From: Eubacteriales bacterium
GTDB taxonomy: Bacteria; Bacillota; Clostridia; Peptostreptococcales; Anaerovoracaceae
DNA: 16,314 bases
Direction of reading: 5' to 3'
Assembly (NCBI GenBank): GCA_029098205.1
Contig: JAQXNW010000041.1
Location: forward strand, 1-16,314
Within the stretch, counting starts at the first letter, position 1, and each line of letters starts with the position of its first letter. Both the position numbers and the translations under genes were made by a program. Shown piece after piece: positions 1-6,016 of the stretch. Under the pieces are notes generated by a model that was not told the origin of the DNA, ran no database searches, and saw nothing but the letters and a program-made list of their open reading frames with translations.

Positions 1-5
1 AGAAA

Positions 6-78
6 TGGGCGTTATAGGGCTCGAACCTATGACCCTCTGCTTGTAAGGCAGATGCTCTCCCAGCTGAGCTAAACGCCC
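6..78 (-). tRNA. tRNA-Val (anticodon TAC)
   Basis: On the minus strand the sequence folds into a complete 73-nt cloverleaf. The acceptor arm GGGCGTT (78-72) pairs with AACGCCC (13-7), A73 lies at position 6, the T loop reads TTCGAGC, and the anticodon loop within CTGCCTTACAAGCAG shows anticodon TAC, which reads valine codons. CCA is not encoded: minus-strand TTTCT follows. It lies five bases downstream of tRNA-Met and shares its promoter. More tRNA genes may follow beyond the window edge. Confidence 0.95.
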
Positions 79-83
79 ATGAA

Positions 84-157
84 TAGCGGCGGGTGGAGTC
101 GAACCACCGACCTTCCGGGTATGAACCGGACGCTCTAGCCAACTAAGCTACACCGCC
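84..157 (-). tRNA. tRNA-Met (anticodon CAT)
   Basis: This is a 74-nt cloverleaf on the minus strand. Acceptor GGCGGTG (157-151) pairs with CGCCGCT (91-85) including a G1-U72 wobble, and A73 is at 84. The anticodon stem-loop is TCCGG-TTCATAC-CCGGA with anticodon CAT, and the T arm is GGTGG-TTCGACT-CCACC. The paired G1-U72 end and the overall sequence resemble elongator tRNA-Met more than initiator tRNA, which has an unpaired 1-72 and three G-C pairs at the anticodon. A lysidine-modified tRNA-Ile cannot be strictly excluded because it also has CAT. CCA is not encoded. It is the first gene of the unit. Confidence 0.9.
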
Positions 158-175
158 GTAATCACTGCAATAAAA

Positions 176-204
176 ATATTACCAAAAGACAATTCAAATG
201 TCAA
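176..204 (-). promoter_or_regulatory. Promoter of the tRNA-Met/tRNA-Val unit
   Basis: The minus strand reads TTGACA (204-199), a 17-base spacer, then TAATAT (181-176), a near-consensus housekeeping promoter. Initiation would fall near 169-170, about a dozen bases before the tRNA-Met 5' end, as expected for a processed tRNA transcript. Confidence 0.85.
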
Positions 205-266
205 ACTGTTTTTCGAAAAAACGAAAATAAATCTAAAATTAAGCCGCCGGATTTGAAAACATAAGA

Positions 267-314
267 AGGAGCCGCCGGAAAATGCAGAACTTCGTGCATC
301 CTCCGGCGGGTTCT
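267..314 (-). terminator. Probable terminator of the dapA-dapB-lysA operon
   Basis: A GC-rich hairpin lies about 80 bases after the lysA stop: 272-279 pairs with 302-309 (CCGCCGGA/TCCGGCGG), extended outward by 267-270/311-314 and inward by ATGCA/TGCAT. Downstream in the minus-strand transcript comes CTCCTTCTTATGTTTTC, which is only moderately U-rich. A second copy of the 3' arm (CCGGCGGCT at 250-242) lies 20 bases further on and is followed by a more T-rich stretch, so the 5' arm could use either copy. Confidence 0.6.
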
Positions 315-370
315 AAAAAAGTCTTCTTAAAAATTACAGACGAATTCAAGCCATTTGTATTTCCCGGAAT

Positions 371-392
371 GAATAAAACATAGCTTTTATTC
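371..392 (-). other. AT-rich hairpin just after lysA stop
   Basis: GAATAAAA pairs perfectly with TTTTATTC over 8 bp around a 6-base loop, starting three bases beyond the lysA stop codon. No T-run follows, so it is not a classic terminator by itself. It may protect the mRNA 3' end or be chance. Confidence 0.4.
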
Positions 393-395
393 TAA

Positions 396-1691
396 CTAAA
401 GCTCACATTCCAGGAGGTCTTCGAAAGTCTGTCTTCGTACTTTCAGGGTGCTTTCCCCGTCTTTTACGAATACAAGAGCGGGACGCGGCATCCGGTTATA
501 GTTCATTGACATAGAATAATTGTATGCGCCGGTCGTGAGCACCGCAAGGATATCGCCGCGGGAAGGCTCCGCGATCGAAATCTCTTCCTGGATCCTGTCT
601 CCGCTTTCGCAGCAGCGTCCGGCAACTGTGCATACGAAATCCTTGGGAGCGTTCATGCGGCTCGCGTTGAGCACCGTATAATCGCATTTATACAGGGCGT
701 AGCGGGGGTTATCGGTCATTCCTCCGTCGACGGTAGCATAATTCCTGTAGCCGGTGATTTTTTTCGTTCCGCCGCAGGTGTATAGTGTGATTCCCGCATT
801 CGCAACAATGGAGCGGCCGGGTTCCATCAGAATGACCGGCACCGGGAAATCATTCGCCGCACAGTTCTCATGGATGTGCTCGCTGATCTCCTGAATCATC
901 TTGGGAATATTCATCTCGGGATCTTTTTCCGTATAGGGAACGCCGAATCCGCCGCCGAGATTCAGGATCTCCGCGGTCCAGCCGAGTTTTTCCCGCATGG
1001 AAACCGCAAAGGAAAGCAGAATATCCGCCTGCCGAAGGAATGGTTCGCTTTCAAAAATCTGAGAGCCGATATGACTGTGAAGCCCACGGATATCCAGATT
1101 TTTGCATGCGAGTGCCTCTTTCAGGAATTCCTCTGCCTGGCCGGTTTCGATCGGGACGCCGAACTGCGAGTCTACTTTGCCTGTGTTGATGGCTTCCATC
1201 GTATGCGAATCGATTCCGACGGTTACACGAAGAAGTACTTTCTGTTTTTTCCCGAGAGAGCCGGCCTGCCTGTCCAGCTCTTTTAACTCATTCAGATTGT
1301 CTGTGATAAAATAACCGACATTCTGCGTGAGTGCGTAGAAAATTTCTTCGTCGGTTTTATTTGTACCGTGGAAGAACAGCCGGTCGCTTGGGAAACCTGC
1401 GGCAAGCGCCGTATAGATTTCACCGGCGGAAACGACGTCCGCACGCATGCCTTCTTCCTGAACAATAGGGTAGATGCCTTTGAAACAAAGCGCTTTCCCG
1501 GCGTACAGCGGACCGGAGCCCTCCGGAAAATATTTTTTCATGGCATCTACATAGATTCGGGCGTTTTTCCGAATCTGGCTTTCGTCCATGACATAAAGCG
1601 GCGTTCCATACTCTTCTGCGAGTTCCGCTACGTCCGCGCCCGCAAATGTGAGATGTCCTGCATCATTGACGGATAAATTATTGTATAACAT
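396..1691 (-). CDS. lysA: Diaminopimelate decarboxylase
   Basis: LysA removes CO2 from meso-diaminopimelate to give L-lysine, the last step of the pathway, in the cytosol with pyridoxal phosphate. The 431-residue protein has the alanine-racemase-fold barrel followed by the C-terminal beta domain. Visible motifs are YAGKALC near residue 63 (K66, the expected PLP lysine), HSHIGSQI, GGGFGVPY, EPGRSIV and, in the C-terminal domain, CCESGD with the cysteine that completes the neighbouring subunit's active site. Length is normal for the family. The start is supported by GAGGAGG a few bases upstream; the dapB stop TGA lies inside that ribosome site and only 10 bases separate the genes, so translation is probably coupled. 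It is the last gene of the riboswitch-controlled operon. Confidence 0.97.
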   Translation of the reverse strand: MLYNNLSVNDAGHLTFAGADVAELAEEYGTPLYVMDESQIRKNARIYVDAMKKYFPEGSGPLYAGKALCFKGIYPIVQEEGMRADVVSAGEIYTALAAGFPSDRLFFHGTNKTDEEIFYALTQNVGYFITDNLNELKELDRQAGSLGKKQKVLLRVTVGIDSHTMEAINTGKVDSQFGVPIETGQAEEFLKEALACKNLDIRGLHSHIGSQIFESEPFLRQADILLSFAVSMREKLGWTAEILNLGGGFGVPYTEKDPEMNIPKMIQEISEHIHENCAANDFPVPVILMEPGRSIVANAGITLYTCGGTKKITGYRNYATVDGGMTDNPRYALYKCDYTVLNASRMNAPKDFVCTVAGRCCESGDRIQEEISIAEPSRGDILAVLTTGAYNYSMSMNYNRMPRPALVFVKDGESTLKVRRQTFEDLLECEL

Positions 1692-1701
1692 TGATGCCTC
1701 C

Positions 1702-2436
1702 TCAGCCGACTAAATCATCCATGTTGTAGAGACCGGAAGGTTTCCCAAGAAGATATCTTGCGGCATCCATGGCTCCGTCCGCGAACAGCGCACGGTCATG
1801 CGCCTCATGCCGGATTGAGATCGTCTGTGTTCCCGTGCTGAAGAATACTTCATGTGTTCCGACGATATTTCCCATACGGACTGAACTGATTCCGATTTCA
1901 TTCTGTTCTCTTTTATGATGTCCGTTTCTTCCGGTAATGATTTCAGAGTCCGGGCGCGCTTCCTTCGCGGCCTCCGCGAGCATAATAGCCGTTCCGCTCG
2001 GAGCGTCCAGCTTCCGGTTATGGTGGATCTCAACTACTTCAATGTCGCTTCCCGGGAATTTCGCCGCTGTTTCACGGACGAGCTTTGTGATAAGCGCAAT
2101 GCCAAGGGACATGTTTGCGGAGTAGAAGACCGGAATTTTTTCAGATGCATTCCGAATCCGTGCAAGTTCATCTTCCGTCTGGCCGGTTGTCGCGATGACA
2201 ACCGGTACAGAAGCGGATTCACAGAAGGAAAGAAGAGGCTCCGTCGCCTGATGATTTGAGAAATCGATCACAATATCAAGAGGTCCTTCGTATTCTTCGG
2301 GAGCTTTAAAAATGCCTTCTCCTCCGGAATGGCTGACCTTCGCGGCTAAATGCATGTCTTCCGACGCTTCGATTCTCTGACAGAGGATCTGTCCCATATG
2401 ACCGTTCGCGCCGTATACCATTGTCTCGATTGCCAT
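1702..2436 (-). CDS. dapB: 4-hydroxy-tetrahydrodipicolinate reductase
   Basis: DapB reduces the DapA product with NAD(P)H to tetrahydrodipicolinate in lysine and cell-wall diaminopimelate synthesis. The 244-residue protein begins with the Rossmann dinucleotide motif GANGHMG (about 9-15). It carries the family signature EIHHNRKLDAPSGTA at about 136-150, containing the catalytic His pair and the substrate-binding lysine. ATTGQ near 82-86 fits the nucleotide-site loop. Length is slightly short of typical (about 250-270) but complete. The start follows TAGGAGG at a good distance. The TAG of dapA is the beginning of that same ribosome site, so the two genes are tightly coupled (12-base gap). Confidence 0.96.
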   Translation of the reverse strand: MAIETMVYGANGHMGQILCQRIEASEDMHLAAKVSHSGGEGIFKAPEEYEGPLDIVIDFSNHQATEPLLSFCESASVPVVIATTGQTEDELARIRNASEKIPVFYSANMSLGIALITKLVRETAAKFPGSDIEVVEIHHNRKLDAPSGTAIMLAEAAKEARPDSEIITGRNGHHKREQNEIGISSVRMGNIVGTHEVFFSTGTQTISIRHEAHDRALFADGAMDAARYLLGKPSGLYNMDDLVG

Positions 2437-2448
2437 CAGAAACGCCTC

Positions 2449-3339
2449 CTAGACTTCCAGTCCGACATTCCGCATAGAGGTGAGAAGACGTTCCAGGTCC
2501 GCTCCTTCCATTGGATAAAGCGGAGCACGCAGGTAATTTTCGCAGAATCCCATCGCAGCGCATGCGGCTTTTACCGGAATCGGATTCACTTCGCAGAAGA
2601 GCGAGTGGATGAGATCCAGATATTTCAGCTGAAGACGGCGGGATTCTTTTACATCGCCTTCAAGATACTTATAGACGATATCATGCGTTTCCTTCGGGCA
2701 GATATTCGAAAGAACGGAGATGACACCCTGGCCTCCCAGAGAAAGGATCGGAACAATCTGATCGTCATTGCCGGAATAAATTGTAAGATCATCTCCGACG
2801 AGAGACGCGGTGGTCGCAACCGAAGAAAGATCGCCATTCGCTTCCTTGATTCCGACGATGTTTTCAAACTGGGAAATCTTCTTATATGTAGCAGGCTGAA
2901 TGTTGACACCGGTTCTGGAAGGAACATTGTAAACGATGATCGGCTTCGAAGTCGCCTTGTCATATTCTTCGTACATGCGTACGAGCCCGCTCTGTGTGAC
3001 TTTATTATAGTAAGGCGTTACAACCAGGCATCCGTCGACTCCCATATCACACGCAGCTTTTGTAAGCTGAATTCCGTACGCGGTGTCGTTGCTCCCGGTT
3101 CCAGCGATGACAGGAACGCGGTGGTTGACACGCTTTACGGCATATTCAATGACTTTTTTATGCTCTTCGTCATTCAGCGTCGCGCCTTCGCCGCTGGTCG
3201 CAGCGACTACTAAGGCGTCGATTCCGTGTTCAATCTGCCAGTCAATCAGTTTTCCGTACGCGTCAAAGTCTACTCCTTGAGATGTTGTCGGGGTAATCAG
3301 CGCGGTTGCGGCGCCTGTGAAAATCTTTGCCTTTGCCAT
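2449..3339 (-). CDS. dapA: 4-hydroxy-tetrahydrodipicolinate synthase
   Basis: DapA condenses pyruvate with aspartate semialdehyde, the committed step toward diaminopimelate and lysine. The 296-residue TIM-barrel aldolase shows AATSGEG near 46-52, VTPYYNK near 107-113, IVYNVPSRTG near 135-144 (Tyr and Arg of the active site) and GIKEANGD near 163-170 with K165 as Schiff-base lysine. The reading frame stays open far upstream to 3753, but the start chosen here (MAKAKIF) is preceded by AAGGAGG six bases before ATG and gives the normal family length; the upstream frame is riboswitch leader. It is the first gene of the operon, separated from its promoter by a long regulatory leader. Confidence 0.96.
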   Translation of the reverse strand: MAKAKIFTGAATALITPTTSQGVDFDAYGKLIDWQIEHGIDALVVAATSGEGATLNDEEHKKVIEYAVKRVNHRVPVIAGTGSNDTAYGIQLTKAACDMGVDGCLVVTPYYNKVTQSGLVRMYEEYDKATSKPIIVYNVPSRTGVNIQPATYKKISQFENIVGIKEANGDLSSVATTASLVGDDLTIYSGNDDQIVPILSLGGQGVISVLSNICPKETHDIVYKYLEGDVKESRRLQLKYLDLIHSLFCEVNPIPVKAACAAMGFCENYLRAPLYPMEGADLERLLTSMRNVGLEV

Positions 3340-3392
3340 GAAAATCCTCCTTAATTTGACTATGATGGCTGTAATGGCTTCTTGAGATGCGG

Positions 3393-3429
3393 AAAAAAGC
3401 AGCTGCCCGATTTCACGGCGCAGCTGCTT
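3393..3429 (-). terminator. Second intrinsic terminator in the dapA leader
   Basis: On the minus strand AAGCAGCTGC (3429-3420) pairs perfectly over 10 bp with GCAGCTGCTT (3406-3397). An inner CCG/CGG stem closes a TGAAAT loop, and the hairpin is followed directly by a run of Ts (3398-3393). It is a more canonical terminator than the riboswitch hairpin upstream and lies 53 bases before the dapA start. Its 5' arm shares the 7-base complement AAGCAGC/GCTGCTT with a segment of the aptamer, so it might also be switch-controlled; that is speculative. Confidence 0.75.
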
Positions 3430-3437
3430 GATATGCT

Positions 3438-3495
3438 TCGAAAAACAGAAAAAGAAAAGAATCCGCAGGAGAGAAATGTCTCTACAGATTATTCT
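3438..3495 (-). terminator. Riboswitch expression platform (terminator/antiterminator)
   Basis: The minus-strand hairpin 3495-3458 joins AGAAT to ATTCT at the base and TAGAGA to TCTCTC-type pairs at the top, with some internal mismatches. It is followed by a long T-rich tract (3457-3438). Its 3' arm CTCTCC (3473-3468) is also complementary to GGAGAG (3528-3523) in the 3' strand of the aptamer closing stem. The two pairings exclude each other. With lysine bound the closing stem keeps GGAGAG and the terminator forms; without lysine GGAGAG can pair with CTCTCC and disrupt it. Confidence 0.75.
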
Positions 3496-3517
3496 TTCGT
3501 CCATCGTCTCTATCAAG

Positions 3518-3682
3518 GATAGCTCTCCGCATTCTGCGACAGTCAGACGGATCTTGTTCCGCCTGCCCAGAAGCAGCGTCTTATCATGATTGCCGCTGCA
3601 GCTTCGGCGCCTGCCCCTTTCGCGAATCCGAAGTGCATGAATAAACCGGATCCGGTACTGATGACAAAGGCGCGCCTCTATC
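3518..3682 (-). promoter_or_regulatory. Lysine riboswitch (L-box) aptamer
   Basis: The minus-strand leader carries the conserved blocks of the L-box in the right order: GATAGAGGCGCG at the 5' side (3682-3671), GAAAGGGG then GGCGCCGAAG (3621-3602), CTTCTGGGCAGGC, CTGACTGTCGCAG, and GGAGAGCTATC at the 3' side (3528-3518). GATAG and CTATC close the outer stem. The size of about 165 nt matches the class. It lies between the promoter and dapA, so lysine would repress the dapA-dapB-lysA operon by premature termination. The assignment rests on recognition of the conserved sequence, not on a covariance search. Confidence 0.9.
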
Positions 3683-3694
3683 TCAATAAAAGAC

Positions 3695-3723
3695 ATACTA
3701 TAGTATTCATGCGCCGCTGTCAA
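3695..3723 (-). promoter_or_regulatory. Promoter of the riboswitch-dapA-dapB-lysA operon
   Basis: The minus strand has TTGACA (3723-3718), a 17-base spacer and TAGTAT (3700-3695). Initiation near 3688 would start the transcript just before the riboswitch. The -10 lies inside the perfect 12-bp palindrome ATACTATAGTAT. Confidence 0.8.
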
Positions 3724-3783
3724 GGAAAAGACAAAATAATTAGTGATCTGCACACAAAAAAATAACGGAGAGGGAATGGAATT

Positions 3784-3836
3784 TTGACAAGGATTTCACG
3801 CATCTCATCTGTGAATTGTTGTATACTTTACATAAT
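3784..3836 (+). promoter_or_regulatory. Likely pyk promoter region, elements uncertain
   Basis: TTGACA is present at 3784-3789 and -10-like TATACT at 3822-3827 (or CATAAT at 3831-3836), but their 32-base spacing is too long for one promoter and no good -35 lies 17 bases before TATACT. A small inverted repeat TTCAC...GTGAA (about 3796-3815) lies between and could be a regulator site. A promoter must exist here because pyk is divergent from the lysine operon; the exact hexamers are not settled. Confidence 0.4.
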
Positions 3837-3860
3837 AGGAAATTGGGTAAGGAGGATCGA

Positions 3861-5279
3861 ATGAGAAAAACAAAAATCATCTGCACGATTGGGCCGGCGT
3901 CAGAGAGCGAAGAAATGCTCCGCAAATTGTTCCTGGCGGGAATGAATGTAGGAAGATTCAATTTTTCACACGGAACGCATGAACAGCATCGGGAGCGCAT
4001 CGAGCGTTTCCGGAAGGTTCGGGATGAAATGGGCGTGCCGGCAGCCGTCATGTTGGATACGAAAGGTCCGGAAATCCGTGTGCGTGATTTTGAAAACGGG
4101 GAAGCGGTTCTTCAGGGCGGCGGATCGTTTACCCTGACGACGGAGGCCTGCCTCGGAAACAGCCAGCGTGCGGAGGTGTCGTTCAAGCGTCTTCCGGAGG
4201 ATGTTTCCAAGGGAGATACGCTTCTGGTGGACGATGGAAAAATCATCCTTCAGGTGCTGGATACAACAGAGACGGAAATCCATACGAAGGTCATCCACGG
4301 CGGGGTCCTTCGGAATCATAAGGGAATCAATGTGCCTTCGGCGGATCTCAGCCTGCCCTTTTTATCGGATGCGGACAAGAGCGATCTTCTGTTCGGAATC
4401 GAGAACGGTGTGGATTATATTTCGGCTTCCTTTGTCCGGAGCCGTGAGGATGTAGAGGCGATGCGCGCGTTTCTTCATGAAAATGGCGGCGATACTATAA
4501 AAATTCTTTCGAAAATCGAAAATACGAAGGGAATTCGGAATTTCGAGGAAATCATGAAGGCGTCCGACGGAATCATGGTCGCGCGTGGCGATATGGGTGT
4601 AGAGGTTGCGTATGAGCAGCTTCCGGGCATTCAGAAGCGGTTTATCCGGCGCTGCGTGGAGGAAGGAAAAATCGTCATAACCGCAACGCAGATGCTGGAG
4701 TCGATGATCACGAATCCGCGGCCGACCCGTGCGGAGATTACCGATGTCGCCAATGCGGTGTTCGATGGGACGAGTGCGGTTATGCTGTCCGGAGAGAGCG
4801 CGGCCGGAGAGTATCCGGAGGAGGCCGTGAAAGCCATGGCGAAGATCGCGGAGCAGGCGGAAAGTGACAGCAGCTATGTCATTCCGAAATATACTGAATG
4901 GCACGAGATGGATCGGAGCGATATTACAAATGCAGTGGGACATGCCGCGTGTACGCTCGCGGAGGATCTTTCCGCAACCGCATTGGTTGCGGTGACGCAG
5001 TCCGGGTTTACGGCTTCCAGGACGGCGAAGTTCCGCCCGAAAGTGCCTCTCATCGGTGCGACGCCAAGCGCGAAGACGTATCATCAGCTGTCGCTGGAAT
5101 GGGGCGTCCGCCCTGTGCTGACTGAAGAACAGACGAGTCTTCTGGAGCTGTTCCGGCATCTTGCGGATGTGATGATTGAGGAGGGAGCCGTAAAAAAGGG
5201 AAGTCTTCTGGTTCTCACCGCCGGCATTCCGATTGGTCTTTCAGGTGATACGAACATGATCCGGGTGATGCGCGCATAG
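3861..5279 (+). CDS. pyk: Pyruvate kinase
   Basis: Pyk transfers phosphate from phosphoenolpyruvate to ADP, giving pyruvate and ATP in the last step of glycolysis. The 472-residue protein starts with the typical KTKIICTIGPAS block. GRFNFSHG follows near 31-38 and LDTKGPEIR near 65-73. The catalytic block ILSKIENTKG near 215-224 contains K218 and the metal-binding E220, then comes ARGDMGVE near 241-248 with D244, and the MLSGESAAG region lies near 300. The C-terminal regulatory domain is present, but the extra PEP-utiliser-like domain of Bacillus Pyk is not. The start is placed at the ATG after TAAGGAGG; an in-frame ATG at 3816 lies in the promoter region and lacks a ribosome site. It is a single-gene unit ending at a shared terminator. 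Confidence 0.97.
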   Translation: MRKTKIICTIGPASESEEMLRKLFLAGMNVGRFNFSHGTHEQHRERIERFRKVRDEMGVPAAVMLDTKGPEIRVRDFENGEAVLQGGGSFTLTTEACLGNSQRAEVSFKRLPEDVSKGDTLLVDDGKIILQVLDTTETEIHTKVIHGGVLRNHKGINVPSADLSLPFLSDADKSDLLFGIENGVDYISASFVRSREDVEAMRAFLHENGGDTIKILSKIENTKGIRNFEEIMKASDGIMVARGDMGVEVAYEQLPGIQKRFIRRCVEEGKIVITATQMLESMITNPRPTRAEITDVANAVFDGTSAVMLSGESAAGEYPEEAVKAMAKIAEQAESDSSYVIPKYTEWHEMDRSDITNAVGHAACTLAEDLSATALVAVTQSGFTASRTAKFRPKVPLIGATPSAKTYHQLSLEWGVRPVLTEEQTSLLELFRHLADVMIEEGAVKKGSLLVLTAGIPIGLSGDTNMIRVMRA

Positions 5280-5335
5280 GGAATCCGCGTAGAAATCCGC
5301 TTACGGGAAGAAATCCCGGTCCGGACGAAAACAAG

Positions 5336-5371
5336 AAAGGCACAGAGACATTTTTCAGTCTTTGTGCCTTT
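5336..5371. terminator. Bidirectional terminator between pyk and spoVG
   Basis: AAAGGCACAGAGAC (5336-5349) pairs over 14 bp with GTCTTTGTGCCTTT (5358-5371), with one G-U pair and an 8-base loop. The A-rich 5' flank and T-rich 3' arm let it work for both convergent genes. The better T-rich tail (CTTTCTTGTTTTC) is on the minus strand, serving spoVG. Confidence 0.8.
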
Positions 5372-5457
5372 GGCTCTTCTGTATTAATAAGCCGGCCGGC
5401 GTTTCATGGCATGAGAGAATGCATGGAACGGACAAAAGGTGCGCTCTGGAACGAAAG

Positions 5458-5760
5458 CTACTCCGTGAAGGTATCTTCATCGGTTTCAGATGGCGATTCG
5501 GTTTCGTTTTCCGTTTTTTCGTACGCCTCAAAAATCGCTTCTTTCATACGATTCCGCATCTCTGTTGTCAATGGATGGGCGATATCGCGGAAATCCCCTT
5601 CTCCCATTCTTCGGCTCGGCATGGCGATGAACGTTCCTTTTTTTCCTTCGATGATTTTAATGTCGTGAACGACAAATTCGTTGTCAAAGGTGACCGATGC
5701 GACCGCTTTCATTTTGCCGACAGTATTCAGTTTATGGATTCTAACATCTGTGATTTTCAT
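5458..5760 (-). CDS. spoVG: SpoVG family RNA-binding regulator
   Basis: SpoVG is a small conserved protein first named for its role in Bacillus sporulation and later shown in several Firmicutes to bind nucleic acid and affect septation, capsule and virulence genes. It also occurs in non-sporulating species. The 100-residue product begins MKITDVRIHKL and contains the hallmark segments VTFDNEFVVHDIKI, FIAMPSRR and DFRDIAHPL. The last 20 or so residues are acidic and rich in Glu, Thr and Ser, as in relatives. The frame extends upstream to 5826, but the start at 5760 matches the family and has AAAGGG eight bases before it. The gene is convergent with pyk and divergent from murC, with its own promoter. 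Confidence 0.95.
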   Translation of the reverse strand: MKITDVRIHKLNTVGKMKAVASVTFDNEFVVHDIKIIEGKKGTFIAMPSRRMGEGDFRDIAHPLTTEMRNRMKEAIFEAYEKTENETESPSETDEDTFTE

Positions 5761-5797
5761 AATTCTAACCCTTTCTTCCCCATTCATATGCTTTTTA

Positions 5798-5826
5798 AGT
5801 ATAGTTTTTTTCTTTTGATACTTCAA
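5798..5826 (-). promoter_or_regulatory. spoVG promoter
   Basis: The minus strand reads TTGAAG (5826-5821), a 17-base A-rich spacer, then TATACT (5803-5798), placing initiation near 5791 and giving a leader of about 30 bases. The upstream region (5827-5940) is very AT-rich. Confidence 0.75.
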
Positions 5827-5944
5827 TATTATTAATTGATTTTTAACAAAATTTCATATAATCGCAATATTTCGAAAAAATCCGTCAATTAACTAATTAT
5901 ATAAGGAAAGTGCAAGTTTTCATTCAGAGCCTTTTTTACAGGGA

Positions 5945-5974
5945 TGCACATTTTCGTATTTTTTATGCTATAAT
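5945..5974 (+). promoter_or_regulatory. murC promoter
   Basis: A perfect TATAAT (5969-5974) is preceded by the extended -10 dinucleotide TG (TGCTATAAT). TGCACA (5945-5950) lies 18 bases upstream as a weak -35. Initiation is expected near 5981. Confidence 0.75.
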
Positions 5975-5979
5975 ATTTT

Positions 5980-5998
5980 CGCATAGAAAATCTGTGCG
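5980..5998 (+). other. Hairpin at the 5' end of the murC transcript
   Basis: CGCATAGA (5980-5987) pairs with TCTGTGCG (5991-5998) around an AAA loop, 8 bp with one G-U pair. It sits at the predicted transcription start and ends four bases before the murC ribosome site (GAGGAGG at 6003-6009). It could stabilise the mRNA, tune access to the start, or act as a DNA operator. Confidence 0.5.
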
Positions 5999-6016
5999 AT
6001 TTGAGGAGGAAAGAGT

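Noticed and set aside
2350..3213. Plus-strand open frame opposite dapA/dapB
   Set aside because: It spans two well-supported opposite genes and their junction, and the translation is not protein-like.
3340..3753. Upstream in-frame extension of dapA (about 138 extra residues)
   Set aside because: The segment is the promoter and riboswitch leader, and DapA has a family-typical start at 3339 with a good Shine-Dalgarno.
3816..3860. Earlier in-frame ATG for pyk
   Set aside because: It lies in the -10 region without a ribosome site; the ATG at 3861 follows TAAGGAGG and matches the family N-terminus.
5761..5826. Longer spoVG start
   Set aside because: The extra residues overlap the promoter -10 and are not part of the conserved protein.
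5362..5835. Plus-strand 157-codon frame opposite spoVG
   Set aside because: It begins inside the terminator region and ends in the spoVG promoter; spoVG on the other strand is clear.
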